41,477 bases of DNA from Knoellia aerolata DSM 18566 (GTDB lineage Bacteria; Actinomycetota; Actinomycetes; Actinomycetales; Dermatophilaceae). Position 1 is the first letter of the stretch, and each line of letters begins with the position of its first letter. The notes below the pieces were generated by a model. It had not been told where the DNA came from and searched no databases. It saw nothing but the letters and a program-made list of their open reading frames with translations. Both the position numbers and the translations under genes were made by a program. The DNA lies in the NCBI RefSeq assembly GCF_000768695.1, contig NZ_AVPL01000032.1:1-41477 (forward strand). Reading direction: 5' to 3'. Positions 10,703 through 18,206 of this stretch are shown here, piece after piece.

Positions 10703-10750
10703 CTTGTGTCCGCAGGAGTGGTCGGGTTCGCGACCAAGGTTGCGGACGCT
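10703..10750. repeat. Two-tier palindrome array, unit 3
   Basis: The outer arms GTCCGCA (10708-10714) and TGCGGAC (10741-10747) and the inner arms TGGTCG (10719-10724) and CGACCA (10731-10736) pair. It differs from unit 1 at two positions. A GGTATGCCG copy stands just after it, so the whole three-unit array is bracketed by inverted CGGCATACC words. It lies between the iron-transporter ATPase gene and metN, both on the minus strand. Confidence 0.9.
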
Positions 10751-10777
10751 GGGGTATGCCGCCCGCTCGCCGCGGGG

Positions 10778-11872
10778 TCAGCCAGCAGCCGCCGGCGTGG
10801 GCGGGGACGTCGCGGGGGAGGCGCCGAGGGTGCGCTCGCCGACGAGGACGCTGGGGATGATGCCGAGCACGATCGACACGAGGACCTCCGTGCCCACCGG
10901 GTAGCGGACCGAGTGCGGCTGCCACGACCGGACCGTGCGACCGGAGGCGAGCCGGACGGTGTGCAGGACGAAGGCACCGTGGTACTCGACGTGCGTCACG
11001 ACGGCCGGCGCCCCGTGCACCCCGGGGCCGGGCAGCTTGAGCGAGACCTCGTGCGGGCGAAGCACGATCTCGGCCTGAGCCGTGTCCCGGCGCACGGTGA
11101 CGAGGCCGAGCTCGCAGGCGAGACCCTCCTCGACGAGCGACGCGGGCAGGAAGTCGGCGTCGCCCATGAACGACGCGACGAAGCGGCTCACCGGGCGCTC
11201 GAAGACCTCGACCGGGGTGCCGAGCTGCTCGATGACGCCCTCGCGCATGACCCCGACCCGGTCGCCGACGGCGAGCGCCTCGGTCTGGTCGTGGGTGACG
11301 AGCACGGCCGTGGTGCCGGTGGCGCGCAGGACGTCGACCGTGTCGGCGCGCACCCGCGCCCGCAGGGACTCGTCGAGCGACGAGAACGGCTCGTCCATGA
11401 GGACGACCGCGGGCCGGGGGGCGAGCGCCCGGGCGAGCGCCACCCGCTGCTGCTCGCCGCCGGACAGCTCGTGGGGGTAGCGGTCGGCGACGTGCGAGAG
11501 GTGGACGAGGTCGAGCACCTCACGCACCCGGGCGTCCTGCTCGGCGCGCGGGCGGTCGGCGAGGCCGAAGCGGATGTTGTCCCCGACGCGCAGGTGCGGG
11601 AAGAGGGCGTGCTCCTGGAAGACGAGCCCCACCCGGCGCTGCTCCGGGGGAACCCAGGACGGCCCGGCGACGACCCGGCCGCCCACGGTCACGGCCCCGG
11701 AGTCCGGGCGCTCGAGGCCCGCGATGAGCCGCAGGAGGGTCGACTTGCCGCAGCCGGACGGGCCGATGAGCGCAAGGATCTCACCCTGCGGCATCGACAG
11801 GTCGAGGTCACAGACGGCGGGGGTGTCCCCGTACGACTTGGTGACCCCGTCGATCCGCAGCGCGTCGGTCAT
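10778..11872 (-). CDS. Ferric-iron type ABC transporter ATP-binding protein
   Basis: The protein has 364 residues. Walker A GPSGCGKST (about 38-46), Q-loop VFQEHALFPHLRVGDNI, signature LSGGEQQRVALARAL, Walker B VVLMDEPFSSLD and the switch VTHDQTEAL are all intact. The PHL segment and the length fit the FbpC/PotA-like subfamily. A C-terminal TOBE-like region (AEIVLRPHEVSLKLPGPG) follows from about residue 255. It powers import by the permease encoded just upstream; the start ATG 11872 overlaps the permease stop (ATGA). Iron is inferred from the binding protein and the IdeR-like box, not from this gene. Confidence 0.92.
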   Translation of the reverse strand: MTDALRIDGVTKSYGDTPAVCDLDLSMPQGEILALIGPSGCGKSTLLRLIAGLERPDSGAVTVGGRVVAGPSWVPPEQRRVGLVFQEHALFPHLRVGDNIRFGLADRPRAEQDARVREVLDLVHLSHVADRYPHELSGGEQQRVALARALAPRPAVVLMDEPFSSLDESLRARVRADTVDVLRATGTTAVLVTHDQTEALAVGDRVGVMREGVIEQLGTPVEVFERPVSRFVASFMGDADFLPASLVEEGLACELGLVTVRRDTAQAEIVLRPHEVSLKLPGPGVHGAPAVVTHVEYHGAFVLHTVRLASGRTVRSWQPHSVRYPVGTEVLVSIVLGIIPSVLVGERTLGASPATSPPTPAAAG

Positions 11873-13548
11873 GACGTCACCTGCTGGTGCGGCTCGGCGA
11901 GGCGCACCTGCCGCACGAGGAACCACACCGGCACGATAGCGAGCGCGACGATGAGGAGGGCGGGCAGGGCCGCCTGCTCCCAGAAGTTCTCGTTGGCGAG
12001 CTCGTAGACCCACACCGAGAGCGTCGTGAAACCGAAGGGTCGCAGCAGCAGCACCAGCGGCAGCTCCTTGACGGCGTCGACGGCGACGAGCACGAGCGCG
12101 ACGGCGATGCCCGAGCGCGACAGCGGCAGGTGGACCCGGCGCAGCACCCGCATCGGGCTCGCCCCGAGCGAGAAGGCCGAGTTCGTCACCGACGCGGAGA
12201 TCGTCGCGAAGCTCGCGTCGACCGCCTGGTAGGCCGGTGCAAGGAACCGGACGACGTAGGAGGCGAGGATGCCGAGCACCGAGCCGGTGACCACGAGGCC
12301 GGTCCCGCCCGGCACCCCGAGCGCCTCGAGCCAGCCGTCGACCGCGGCGAAGGAGACGAGGACGCCGATCCCGATGACGGCGCCGGGAACGGCATACCCG
12401 AAGGTCGTGAGCTGCGCGGCACCCCGGGCGAGGCGACCGCCCGTGACGCGCACCCCGTGGGTGACGAGCAGCGCCAGCCCGACGCAGGCGACCGCGGCGA
12501 GCGCGGCCATGACCGCGCTGTTGGTGAGGTTGGTCGCGAAGCGTCCGGTCGAGAGCGAGGAGGAGTCGGCCAGGGTCGCGCTCACCGCCCACCACAGCAG
12601 CTGCACGACCGGCAGGAGGAAGCCGGCGGCCAGCACCGAGGCCGCCGCCGCGAACGCCCACCAGCGGGAGGCCCCGGTGAGCACGTGCGGCGCGGCCGGC
12701 GGGCGCTGGCCGCCACCGCGGGAGTCGTAGCGGGCGCCGCCGCGCAGGATCCGCTCACCGGCGAGCACCATGACGGCGAAGACGAGGACGAGCACCGAGA
12801 GCTGCGCGGCCGACGCGAAGTCGAAGCTGCCCTTCCACGTGAGGTAGACGCCAACCGAGACGGTGCGCACCCCGAAGTACTGGACCGTCGCGAAGTCGGT
12901 GAGCGTCTCCATCATGACGACGGCGAGCCCGCCGGCCAGTGCGGGTCGCGCCAGCGGCAGCAGCACCTGCCGGAAGGCCCGCCACGGCGTGGCGCCGAGC
13001 ATCCGGGCGGCGTCCCAGGTCGCCTGTCCCTGCCCGCGGAAGGCCGCGCGGGACAGCAGGAAGACGTACGGGTACAGCGTCAGCGACAGCACGACCGGCG
13101 CACCGAGCCGACCGGCGAGCAGCTCGACGAACGCGGACCCGCCGAAGACGTCGCGCGACGCCCGCGCCGGCCCGCCGGCCGCGCCGAACGTCGAGAGGAA
13201 GAGGAAGCCGAGCACGTACGCCGGCATCGCCAGCGGCAGGACGAGCAGCCAGGAGAACGCCCGCCGGCCGGGGAAGTCGTATGCCGTCACGAGCCACGCC
13301 AGCCCGACGCCGAGGAGCGCCGTGCCCACCCCCACCCCCGCGAGGAGCAGGACGGTCGTGAGCAGCATCTCGCCGAGGTCACCCGGCCAGGCGGGGCTGC
13401 CCACGGAGGCGACCGCGGCGGCGAGCACGGAGAGCACGGGCACCGAGACGACGAGCGCGATGACGACGACGGTCGCCGACCACCAGGGTCGGCCCGTCCC
13501 CACGAACCGCGCCCGGGTGCTCGAGCGGGTGCTCGGCCACGTGCTCAC
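11869..13548 (-). CDS. Iron(III) ABC transporter permease, fused two-unit type
   Basis: This 559-residue inner-membrane protein has about twelve membrane segments. It carries two copies of the permease coupling motif: the first in RMLGATPWRAFRQVLLPLARPAL, the second in FSLGASPMRVLRRVHLPLSRSGI. Such double permeases belong to the FbpB/thiamine-type family. Near the C-terminus DAVKELPLVLLLRPFGFTTLS is typical. The start is uncertain: GTG 13548 is the third of three tandem GTGAGCAC copies and no good ribosome binding site is visible. It lies 32 bp behind the binding-protein gene. Confidence 0.92.
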   Translation of the reverse strand: MSTWPSTRSSTRARFVGTGRPWWSATVVVIALVVSVPVLSVLAAAVASVGSPAWPGDLGEMLLTTVLLLAGVGVGTALLGVGLAWLVTAYDFPGRRAFSWLLVLPLAMPAYVLGFLFLSTFGAAGGPARASRDVFGGSAFVELLAGRLGAPVVLSLTLYPYVFLLSRAAFRGQGQATWDAARMLGATPWRAFRQVLLPLARPALAGGLAVVMMETLTDFATVQYFGVRTVSVGVYLTWKGSFDFASAAQLSVLVLVFAVMVLAGERILRGGARYDSRGGGQRPPAAPHVLTGASRWWAFAAAASVLAAGFLLPVVQLLWWAVSATLADSSSLSTGRFATNLTNSAVMAALAAVACVGLALLVTHGVRVTGGRLARGAAQLTTFGYAVPGAVIGIGVLVSFAAVDGWLEALGVPGGTGLVVTGSVLGILASYVVRFLAPAYQAVDASFATISASVTNSAFSLGASPMRVLRRVHLPLSRSGIAVALVLVAVDAVKELPLVLLLRPFGFTTLSVWVYELANENFWEQAALPALLIVALAIVPVWFLVRQVRLAEPHQQVTS

Positions 13549-13569
13549 GGCGTGCTCACCGCGTGCTCA
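13546..13569 (-). repeat. Triple GTGAGCAC repeat at the permease start
   Basis: The minus strand reads three times GTGAGCAC at 11-base spacing (units ending CGCG, CGCC and CGTG). Because 11 is not a multiple of three, the three GTG codons are in different frames and only the last opens the permease frame. The first runs into a stop within four codons. Confidence 0.6.
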
Positions 13570-13580
13570 CTGCGGGTCGG

Positions 13581-14612
13581 TCACTTGTAGCCGGCCTCGG
13601 AGAGGACCTTGACGGCCTCGGCGTTCTGCGAGCCGTACGCCTCGGCCGACAGCGGCATGCGGGTGAACTCGCCGAACCCGGCGATGACCGGCTCCGGCTT
13701 CACGGACTCGTTGACGGGGTACTCGTGGTTGCCGTCGACGAACGCGCTCTGGCCCTTGGTGGCGAGCCACTCGATGAGCTGCTGCGCCTGGGCGGGGTTG
13801 TCGGAGGACCTGACGACGCCTGCCCCCGAGATGTTGACGTGGGTGCCGGCGCCGGACTGCGAGGCCCAGAACGGCTTGACCTTGAGGTCGGCCTTCTTCT
13901 CGAGCTCGCGGGCGAGGTAGTAGTGGTTGGTGATGCCGACGTCGCACTGGCCGGCGTCGATCGCCTTGAGCAGCTCGACGTCGTTGGACTTGATGTCGAC
14001 GCCGTTGGCCACCCAGCCCTTGACGGTGGCGAGCGCCTGGTCGCGGCCGTCGAGGTCGATGAGGCTCGCGACGAGGCTCTGCGTGTAGGCCGAGGTGGAG
14101 TCGCGCATGCAGAGGCGGTCCTTCCACTTCGGGTCGGTGAGGCCGGCATACGTGTTCGTCGCGTCGAAGTCGGTCGGCTTCACGGCGTCCGGGTTGTACA
14201 TCGTCGTGCGGGCACGCATCGCGAGGCCGTACCACTGGTTGCCGCTGTCGCGCAGGTCGGCGGGGACGGCCTCGGTGAGGGTGGTGGAGTCGAGGGGGCG
14301 CAGGACGCCCTCCTTGCCGGCGTTCCAGAGGTTGCCGGCGTCGACGGTCATGTAGACGTCGGCCTCGCCGTCGGTCCCCTCGGCCTTGATCCGCTGGAGC
14401 AGCTCGGCGTCGTTGCCCGAGATGAACTCGACGCTGATCCCGGTCTCGTCCTGGAAGTCCTTGAACGCGCCCTCGAGGTCGTAGTGGCGCGCGGAGTAGA
14501 TCTGCAGGTCGGCGGTGCTGCCACCGATGCCGAGGACGCCGCACCCCGCGAGGGGCAGGACGGTCGCCGTGGCGACGAGGCCGGCGGTGAGGACGCGAGC
14601 GGTGCGGGGCAC
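13581..14612 (-). CDS. Ferric-iron ABC transporter substrate-binding lipoprotein
   Basis: The protein has 343 residues with a lipoprotein signal peptide (VLTAGLVATATVLPLAGC). The mature part is a FutA/FbpA-type periplasmic-like binding protein: LQIYSARHYDLEGAFKDFQ at the N-terminus, EADVYMTVDAGNLW, and the paired tyrosines in ITNHYYLAREL that coordinate Fe(III) in this family. The start GTG 14612 has AGGAG five bases upstream. An IdeR/DtxR-like box lies about 45 bp upstream in the divergent promoter region, consistent with repression when iron is plentiful. It heads the operon with permease and ATPase. Confidence 0.93.
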   Translation of the reverse strand: MPRTARVLTAGLVATATVLPLAGCGVLGIGGSTADLQIYSARHYDLEGAFKDFQDETGISVEFISGNDAELLQRIKAEGTDGEADVYMTVDAGNLWNAGKEGVLRPLDSTTLTEAVPADLRDSGNQWYGLAMRARTTMYNPDAVKPTDFDATNTYAGLTDPKWKDRLCMRDSTSAYTQSLVASLIDLDGRDQALATVKGWVANGVDIKSNDVELLKAIDAGQCDVGITNHYYLARELEKKADLKVKPFWASQSGAGTHVNISGAGVVRSSDNPAQAQQLIEWLATKGQSAFVDGNHEYPVNESVKPEPVIAGFGEFTRMPLSAEAYGSQNAEAVKVLSEAGYK

Positions 14613-14656
14613 AGGGACTCCTGGTCTGGTCGGCGTACCCCACCATTCAAGCGGAG

Positions 14657-14675
14657 TTAGGTAAGCCTGACCAAA
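14657..14675. promoter_or_regulatory. IdeR/DtxR-like iron box in a divergent promoter
   Basis: The 19-mer TTAGGTAAGCCTGACCAAA matches the actinobacterial IdeR/DtxR consensus at about 15 of 19 positions, with both TTAGGT-like and ACC-AA half sites kept. It lies between the iron-binding lipoprotein gene (minus) and the ligase/acyltransferase gene (plus). A TACCAT -10-like element (14682-14687) eight bases before the plus-strand GTG suggests that gene is transcribed without a leader and is covered by the same operator. Confidence 0.75.
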
Positions 14676-14695
14676 TCCCAGTACCATCGATCGCT

Positions 14696-17389
14696 GTGAC
14701 GGCCCCCGCCCTGCCCCGGCACCGCGTCGCCCTCGTCGGGCGGCTGCGGTCGTTCGGTGGCGCCACCGCCCTGTCCTGGGCGGGCTCCGCGGGGCTCGAG
14801 ACGATGACGTATGCCGCCCTGGCCGACCGCGTCGACTCCCGCCGGGCCGCTTTGGGGTCGGCTCCACGGCTCGTGCTCCTCGAGGCGGCCAACGACCTCG
14901 AGACCGTGACGACGCTGCTCGCGGCCCTGGCCGGTGGGCACCCGGTCCTCGTCACCTCGCCGGGCTCGGACGGTCTCGTCGCGGCCTACGACCCGGACGT
15001 CGTGGCGCGCGGCGCCGAGCTCACGGAGCGACGGACGGTGAGCGCGCACGCGTTCCACCCCGACCTCGCCCTGCTCCTCTCGACGTCGGGCTCGACCGGG
15101 TCGCCCAAGCTCGTCCGGCTCAGCGCGGCCAACCTCGACTGCAACGCGGGCCAGATCGCCGACGCGCTGGCCCTCGGGCCGGACGACGTCGCGGCGACGA
15201 CACTGCCGCTGCAGTACTGCTACGGCCTGTCGGTCCTCCTCAGCCACCTGTCGGTCGGCGCCGGGGTGCTGCTCACCGACCTGTCCGTCGTCGACGCCTG
15301 CTTCTGGGAGGCGTTCGGCGCCGCCGGGGGGACGACGCTGGCCGGGGTGCCCTACACGTTCGACCTGCTCGACGCCGTCGGGTTCGCGTCGATGGACCTG
15401 CCCTCGCTCCGGCTCCTCACCCAGGCCGGCGGGCGGATGGACCCCGCGACCGTGCGGCGCTGGGCCGCGCTCGGCGAGGAGCGCGGTTTCGAGCTGTGCG
15501 TGATGTACGGCCAGACCGAGGCGACGGCCCGCATGGCGACCCTGCCGCCGCGGCTGGCGGGCACGCACCCCTCGTCGGTCGGGGTCGCCGTGCGCGGCGG
15601 TCACTTCCGGATCGAGCCGCTGTCACCCTCCGAGGACGCTGCCCCGGGCGTCGGCGAGCTCGTCTACACGGGCGGCAACGTCATGATGGGCTACGCCGAG
15701 TCGCCCGCCGACCTGGCGCGCGGTACCGAGCTGCACGAGCTCCGGACCGGAGACCTCGCCCGGTTCGACGCCGACGGGCTCGTCGAGATCGTCGGCCGCC
15801 GCACCCGGGTCGCCAAGGTCTGCGGCCTGCGGATCGACCTCGACCGGGTCGAGACCGACCTCGCGGACGACGGCCACACGGCATACGTCCTGGACGGTGG
15901 GGACCGCCTGCTCGTCGCGCTCGTGGCCGTCGACGACGCCGTCCCGGACCGCGTCCGCCGTGCGGTGAGCGAGCGGTATGCCGTCCCGCGCTCCGCCGTG
16001 GCCGTGCTCGCGCTCGACGCGGCCCCCCGCACCGTGTCGGGCAAGGTCGACCGCCCCACCCTCGCCGCCCAGTTCGCCGCGCCGCCGCCGACTCACGCCC
16101 CGGCCCCGGCCCCGGCTTCCCAGCGTCTGCGCGGATGGTCAGAAACCTCACCATCGACGCAGACGCAAGCGGGGGGTGCGGGCGCGGGGGGTGCGGGCGC
16201 GGGGGGTGCGGTGGACGAGGTGCGGGCGCTCTACGCGGTCGTCCTCGACCGGCCGGACGCCACCGTCGACGACTCGTTCGTCAGCCTGCGCGGCGACTCG
16301 CTGTCCTACGTGGAGATGTCGGTGCGGCTCGAAGGGTTGCTCGGGACGCTGCCCCCGTCGTGGCAGGTCCGCTCGGTCGCCGAGCTCGTGCGCCAGGCGC
16401 AGCCGCAGGGCGTCCCGGTCGAGGCCGAGCCGGGACCGGTGCGGCGCTGGCTGCGCGGGCGGGTCGTCGAGACCTCGGTGCTGCTGCGCGCCCTCGCGAT
16501 CGCGGTCATCGTGCTCACCCACGCGGGCGTCCTCGAGGCCCGGGGTGGGGCTCACGTGCTGCTCGCCGTCGCCGGCTACGCGTTCGCGCGCTTCCAGCTC
16601 GCCGGTGCGCGTCGCAGCGACCGCGTCGCCCACGTCCTCGAGTCGCTGACCCGGATCGCCGTGCCCAGCGCCGTGTGGATCGGCCTGCTCGTCCTCATCG
16701 ACGAGCGCTACACCGGGTGGAACGCCGCCCTGCTCACCTCGGTCCTCGGCGACGACGTCGACGCGCAGTGGCGCTACTGGTTCGTCGAGGTGCTCGTGCA
16801 CCTGCTCGCCGGGGTCGCGGTGCTGCTGAGCGTGCCGGCCCTCGACCGGCTCGAGCGCGCCCGGCCCTTCGCGGTGCCGGTCGGCCTGGCGCTGCTCGGG
16901 CTCGTGTTCCGGTTCGGGCTCGTCGACGTCGGCTCGCACCACGTCAACGGACGGCCCGCCGCGGTGCTCTGGCTGTTCGCCCTGGGGTGGGCGATGGCCC
17001 GCGCGGACGCGCGGTGGCAGCGGTGGCTGCTCACGGCATACGTCGCCGTGGTGGTGCCCGGCATCTTCGGTGACCCGACCCGCGAGCTCACCATCGCCGT
17101 GGGACTGCTCGTCCTGCTGTGGGTGCGTTCCGTGCGGGTGCCGGCGTTCCTCGTGCCGGTGCTCGTGCCGCTCGCGTCCGCGTCGCTGTTCATCTACCTC
17201 GTGCAGTGGGAGGTGCTGGGCCGCGTCGGCTACTCGCTGCTCGGCGCCGTGGCGGCGGTCGTCGCGGGCTGGATCGTGTGGCGCGGGTCGACCCCGCTCG
17301 TCGAGCCGGTCGCGCGGTGGGTCGGTCGCCGGGTGTCGCGACGGATGGGGACGCCGGCGCGCTCGGGCTCCGGCGCGACGCTCAGCTGA
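14696..17389 (+). CDS. AMP-dependent ligase / carrier / membrane acyltransferase fusion
   Basis: This 897-residue protein has three parts. Residues 1-460 are an acyl-activating adenylation domain with core STSGSTGSPK (129-138), MYGQTEA (270-276), TGDLA (351-355), GRRTRVAKVCGLRI and the catalytic lysine in TVSGK (Lys450). Residues of about 505-570 are a carrier domain with DDSFVSLRGDSLSYVE, Ser535 being the phosphopantetheine site. Residues of about 590-885 hold about ten membrane segments and resemble acyltransferase-3 proteins, with LRALAIAVIVLTHAG placing the key His at 609. The likely reaction is activation of a carboxylate, loading onto the carrier and transfer to an acceptor at the membrane. 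Substrate and acceptor are unknown. Residues 460-505 form a Pro/Ala/Gly linker that contains a dispersed 48-bp palindrome. Start GTG 14696. The IdeR-like box upstream suggests iron control. It overlaps the convergent permease gene by eight bases. Confidence 0.85.
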   Translation: MTAPALPRHRVALVGRLRSFGGATALSWAGSAGLETMTYAALADRVDSRRAALGSAPRLVLLEAANDLETVTTLLAALAGGHPVLVTSPGSDGLVAAYDPDVVARGAELTERRTVSAHAFHPDLALLLSTSGSTGSPKLVRLSAANLDCNAGQIADALALGPDDVAATTLPLQYCYGLSVLLSHLSVGAGVLLTDLSVVDACFWEAFGAAGGTTLAGVPYTFDLLDAVGFASMDLPSLRLLTQAGGRMDPATVRRWAALGEERGFELCVMYGQTEATARMATLPPRLAGTHPSSVGVAVRGGHFRIEPLSPSEDAAPGVGELVYTGGNVMMGYAESPADLARGTELHELRTGDLARFDADGLVEIVGRRTRVAKVCGLRIDLDRVETDLADDGHTAYVLDGGDRLLVALVAVDDAVPDRVRRAVSERYAVPRSAVAVLALDAAPRTVSGKVDRPTLAAQFAAPPPTHAPAPAPASQRLRGWSETSPSTQTQAGGAGAGGAGAGGAVDEVRALYAVVLDRPDATVDDSFVSLRGDSLSYVEMSVRLEGLLGTLPPSWQVRSVAELVRQAQPQGVPVEAEPGPVRRWLRGRVVETSVLLRALAIAVIVLTHAGVLEARGGAHVLLAVAGYAFARFQLAGARRSDRVAHVLESLTRIAVPSAVWIGLLVLIDERYTGWNAALLTSVLGDDVDAQWRYWFVEVLVHLLAGVAVLLSVPALDRLERARPFAVPVGLALLGLVFRFGLVDVGSHHVNGRPAAVLWLFALGWAMARADARWQRWLLTAYVAVVVPGIFGDPTRELTIAVGLLVLLWVRSVRVPAFLVPVLVPLASASLFIYLVQWEVLGRVGYSLLGAVAAVVAGWIVWRGSTPLVEPVARWVGRRVSRRMGTPARSGSGATLS
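16122..16169. repeat. Two-tier palindrome inside the ligase/acyltransferase gene
   Basis: The outer arms GCGTCTGCG (16123-16131) and CGCAGACGC (16158-16166) and the inner arms GATGGT (16134-16139) and ACCATC (16150-16155) pair. It is the inverted copy of the array unit at 10640-10687, with three mismatches in 48 bp. It keeps the frame and encodes the linker residues around SQRLRGWSETSPSTQTQ. Confidence 0.9.
16171..16210 (+). repeat. 15-bp tandem repeat in linker, 2.7 copies
   Basis: The unit GGGGGGTGCGGGCGC is repeated at 16171, 16186 and, truncated, 16201. It encodes a GGAGA-type glycine/alanine linker directly after the palindrome and in front of the carrier domain. Confidence 0.85.
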
Positions 17390-18206
17390 GGATGTCCTGC
17401 CGGCGGAAGCGCCGGTAGCCGAGCCCGACGAAGAGCACCGTGTAGAGGACCGACCACAGCGCGCCGTGACGAAGGTCGGTCCAGTCCACCGGGCCGGAGA
17501 CGAGCAGGTCGAGCCACGCCCGGGAGTAGTGCGCCGGCAGCGCCTTGCGCCAGTCGCCGAGGGCGTCGATCGAGTCGAGGATGCCCGAGACGATGAGCAG
17601 GATGAGCGCGCCGCCCACCGCGGCGAGCGGGGTCTGGCTCCGGACGCCCACCCAGAACGAGAAGGCACCGATCGGCGCGATCATGACGAGGACGTAGCCA
17701 ACCGCGAGCGCCATGCGGGGCAGCCACTCGCCCCAGGGCAGTTCGCCACCGCCGAGGATGCTGAACGGCTCGGTGCCGTAGGCGAGGGTGCCGACGAGGA
17801 AGGCCCACGCGGGGAGGGTGACGACGAGCGCCGCGGTCGAGAGGAACCCGATGACGAGCTTGCTCGTGAGCAGGCGCGCCCGGGTGACCGGCGCCGTGAG
17901 CAGGTAGCGCAGCGACGCCCAGGACGCCTCGGCCGGGACCGGGTCGCCGGCGAAGAGCGCGGCGACGATGAAGAGGAGCAGCTCGGCCGAGACGAAGAAG
18001 GCGAACACGGTGAAGTTCGGGCCGCCACCGGTCGCGAGGTCGACGAGCCGGACGGTGGGGTCGCCGGATCGGCCGGGGTCGTCGTCGAGGGAGAACGCCG
18101 CGACGAGGATGAGCGGCAGCGCGAAGACGATCCCGATGATCCAGAGCGTGCGACGCCGTCCGAGCTGGCGGCGCAGCTCGGCCCGCCAGGACAGGGGCCG
18201 GCTCAT
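17382..18206 (-). CDS. ABC-2 type transporter permease
   Basis: This 274-residue membrane protein has about six membrane segments: RTLWIIGIVFALPLILVAAF, an extracytoplasmic loop, VFAFFVSAELLLFIVAALFA, LVIGFLSTAALVVTLPAWAF, a fourth around LAVGYVLVMIAPIGAFSFWV, then LAAVGGALILLIVSGILDSI and a C-terminal segment. The cytoplasmic stretch ASWASLRYLLTAPVTRARLLTSKL is typical of ABC-2 exporter permeases. The start ATG 18206 overlaps the stop of the peptidase-ABC gene, so this is the partner channel of that ATPase. Substrate unknown. Confidence 0.88.
   Translation of the reverse strand: MSRPLSWRAELRRQLGRRRTLWIIGIVFALPLILVAAFSLDDDPGRSGDPTVRLVDLATGGGPNFTVFAFFVSAELLLFIVAALFAGDPVPAEASWASLRYLLTAPVTRARLLTSKLVIGFLSTAALVVTLPAWAFLVGTLAYGTEPFSILGGGELPWGEWLPRMALAVGYVLVMIAPIGAFSFWVGVRSQTPLAAVGGALILLIVSGILDSIDALGDWRKALPAHYSRAWLDLLVSGPVDWTDLRHGALWSVLYTVLFVGLGYRRFRRQDILS

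Noticed and set aside
10565..10762. Possible CRISPR array
   Set aside because: The three units are palindromes of alternating types with short, similar spacers and no cas genes nearby.
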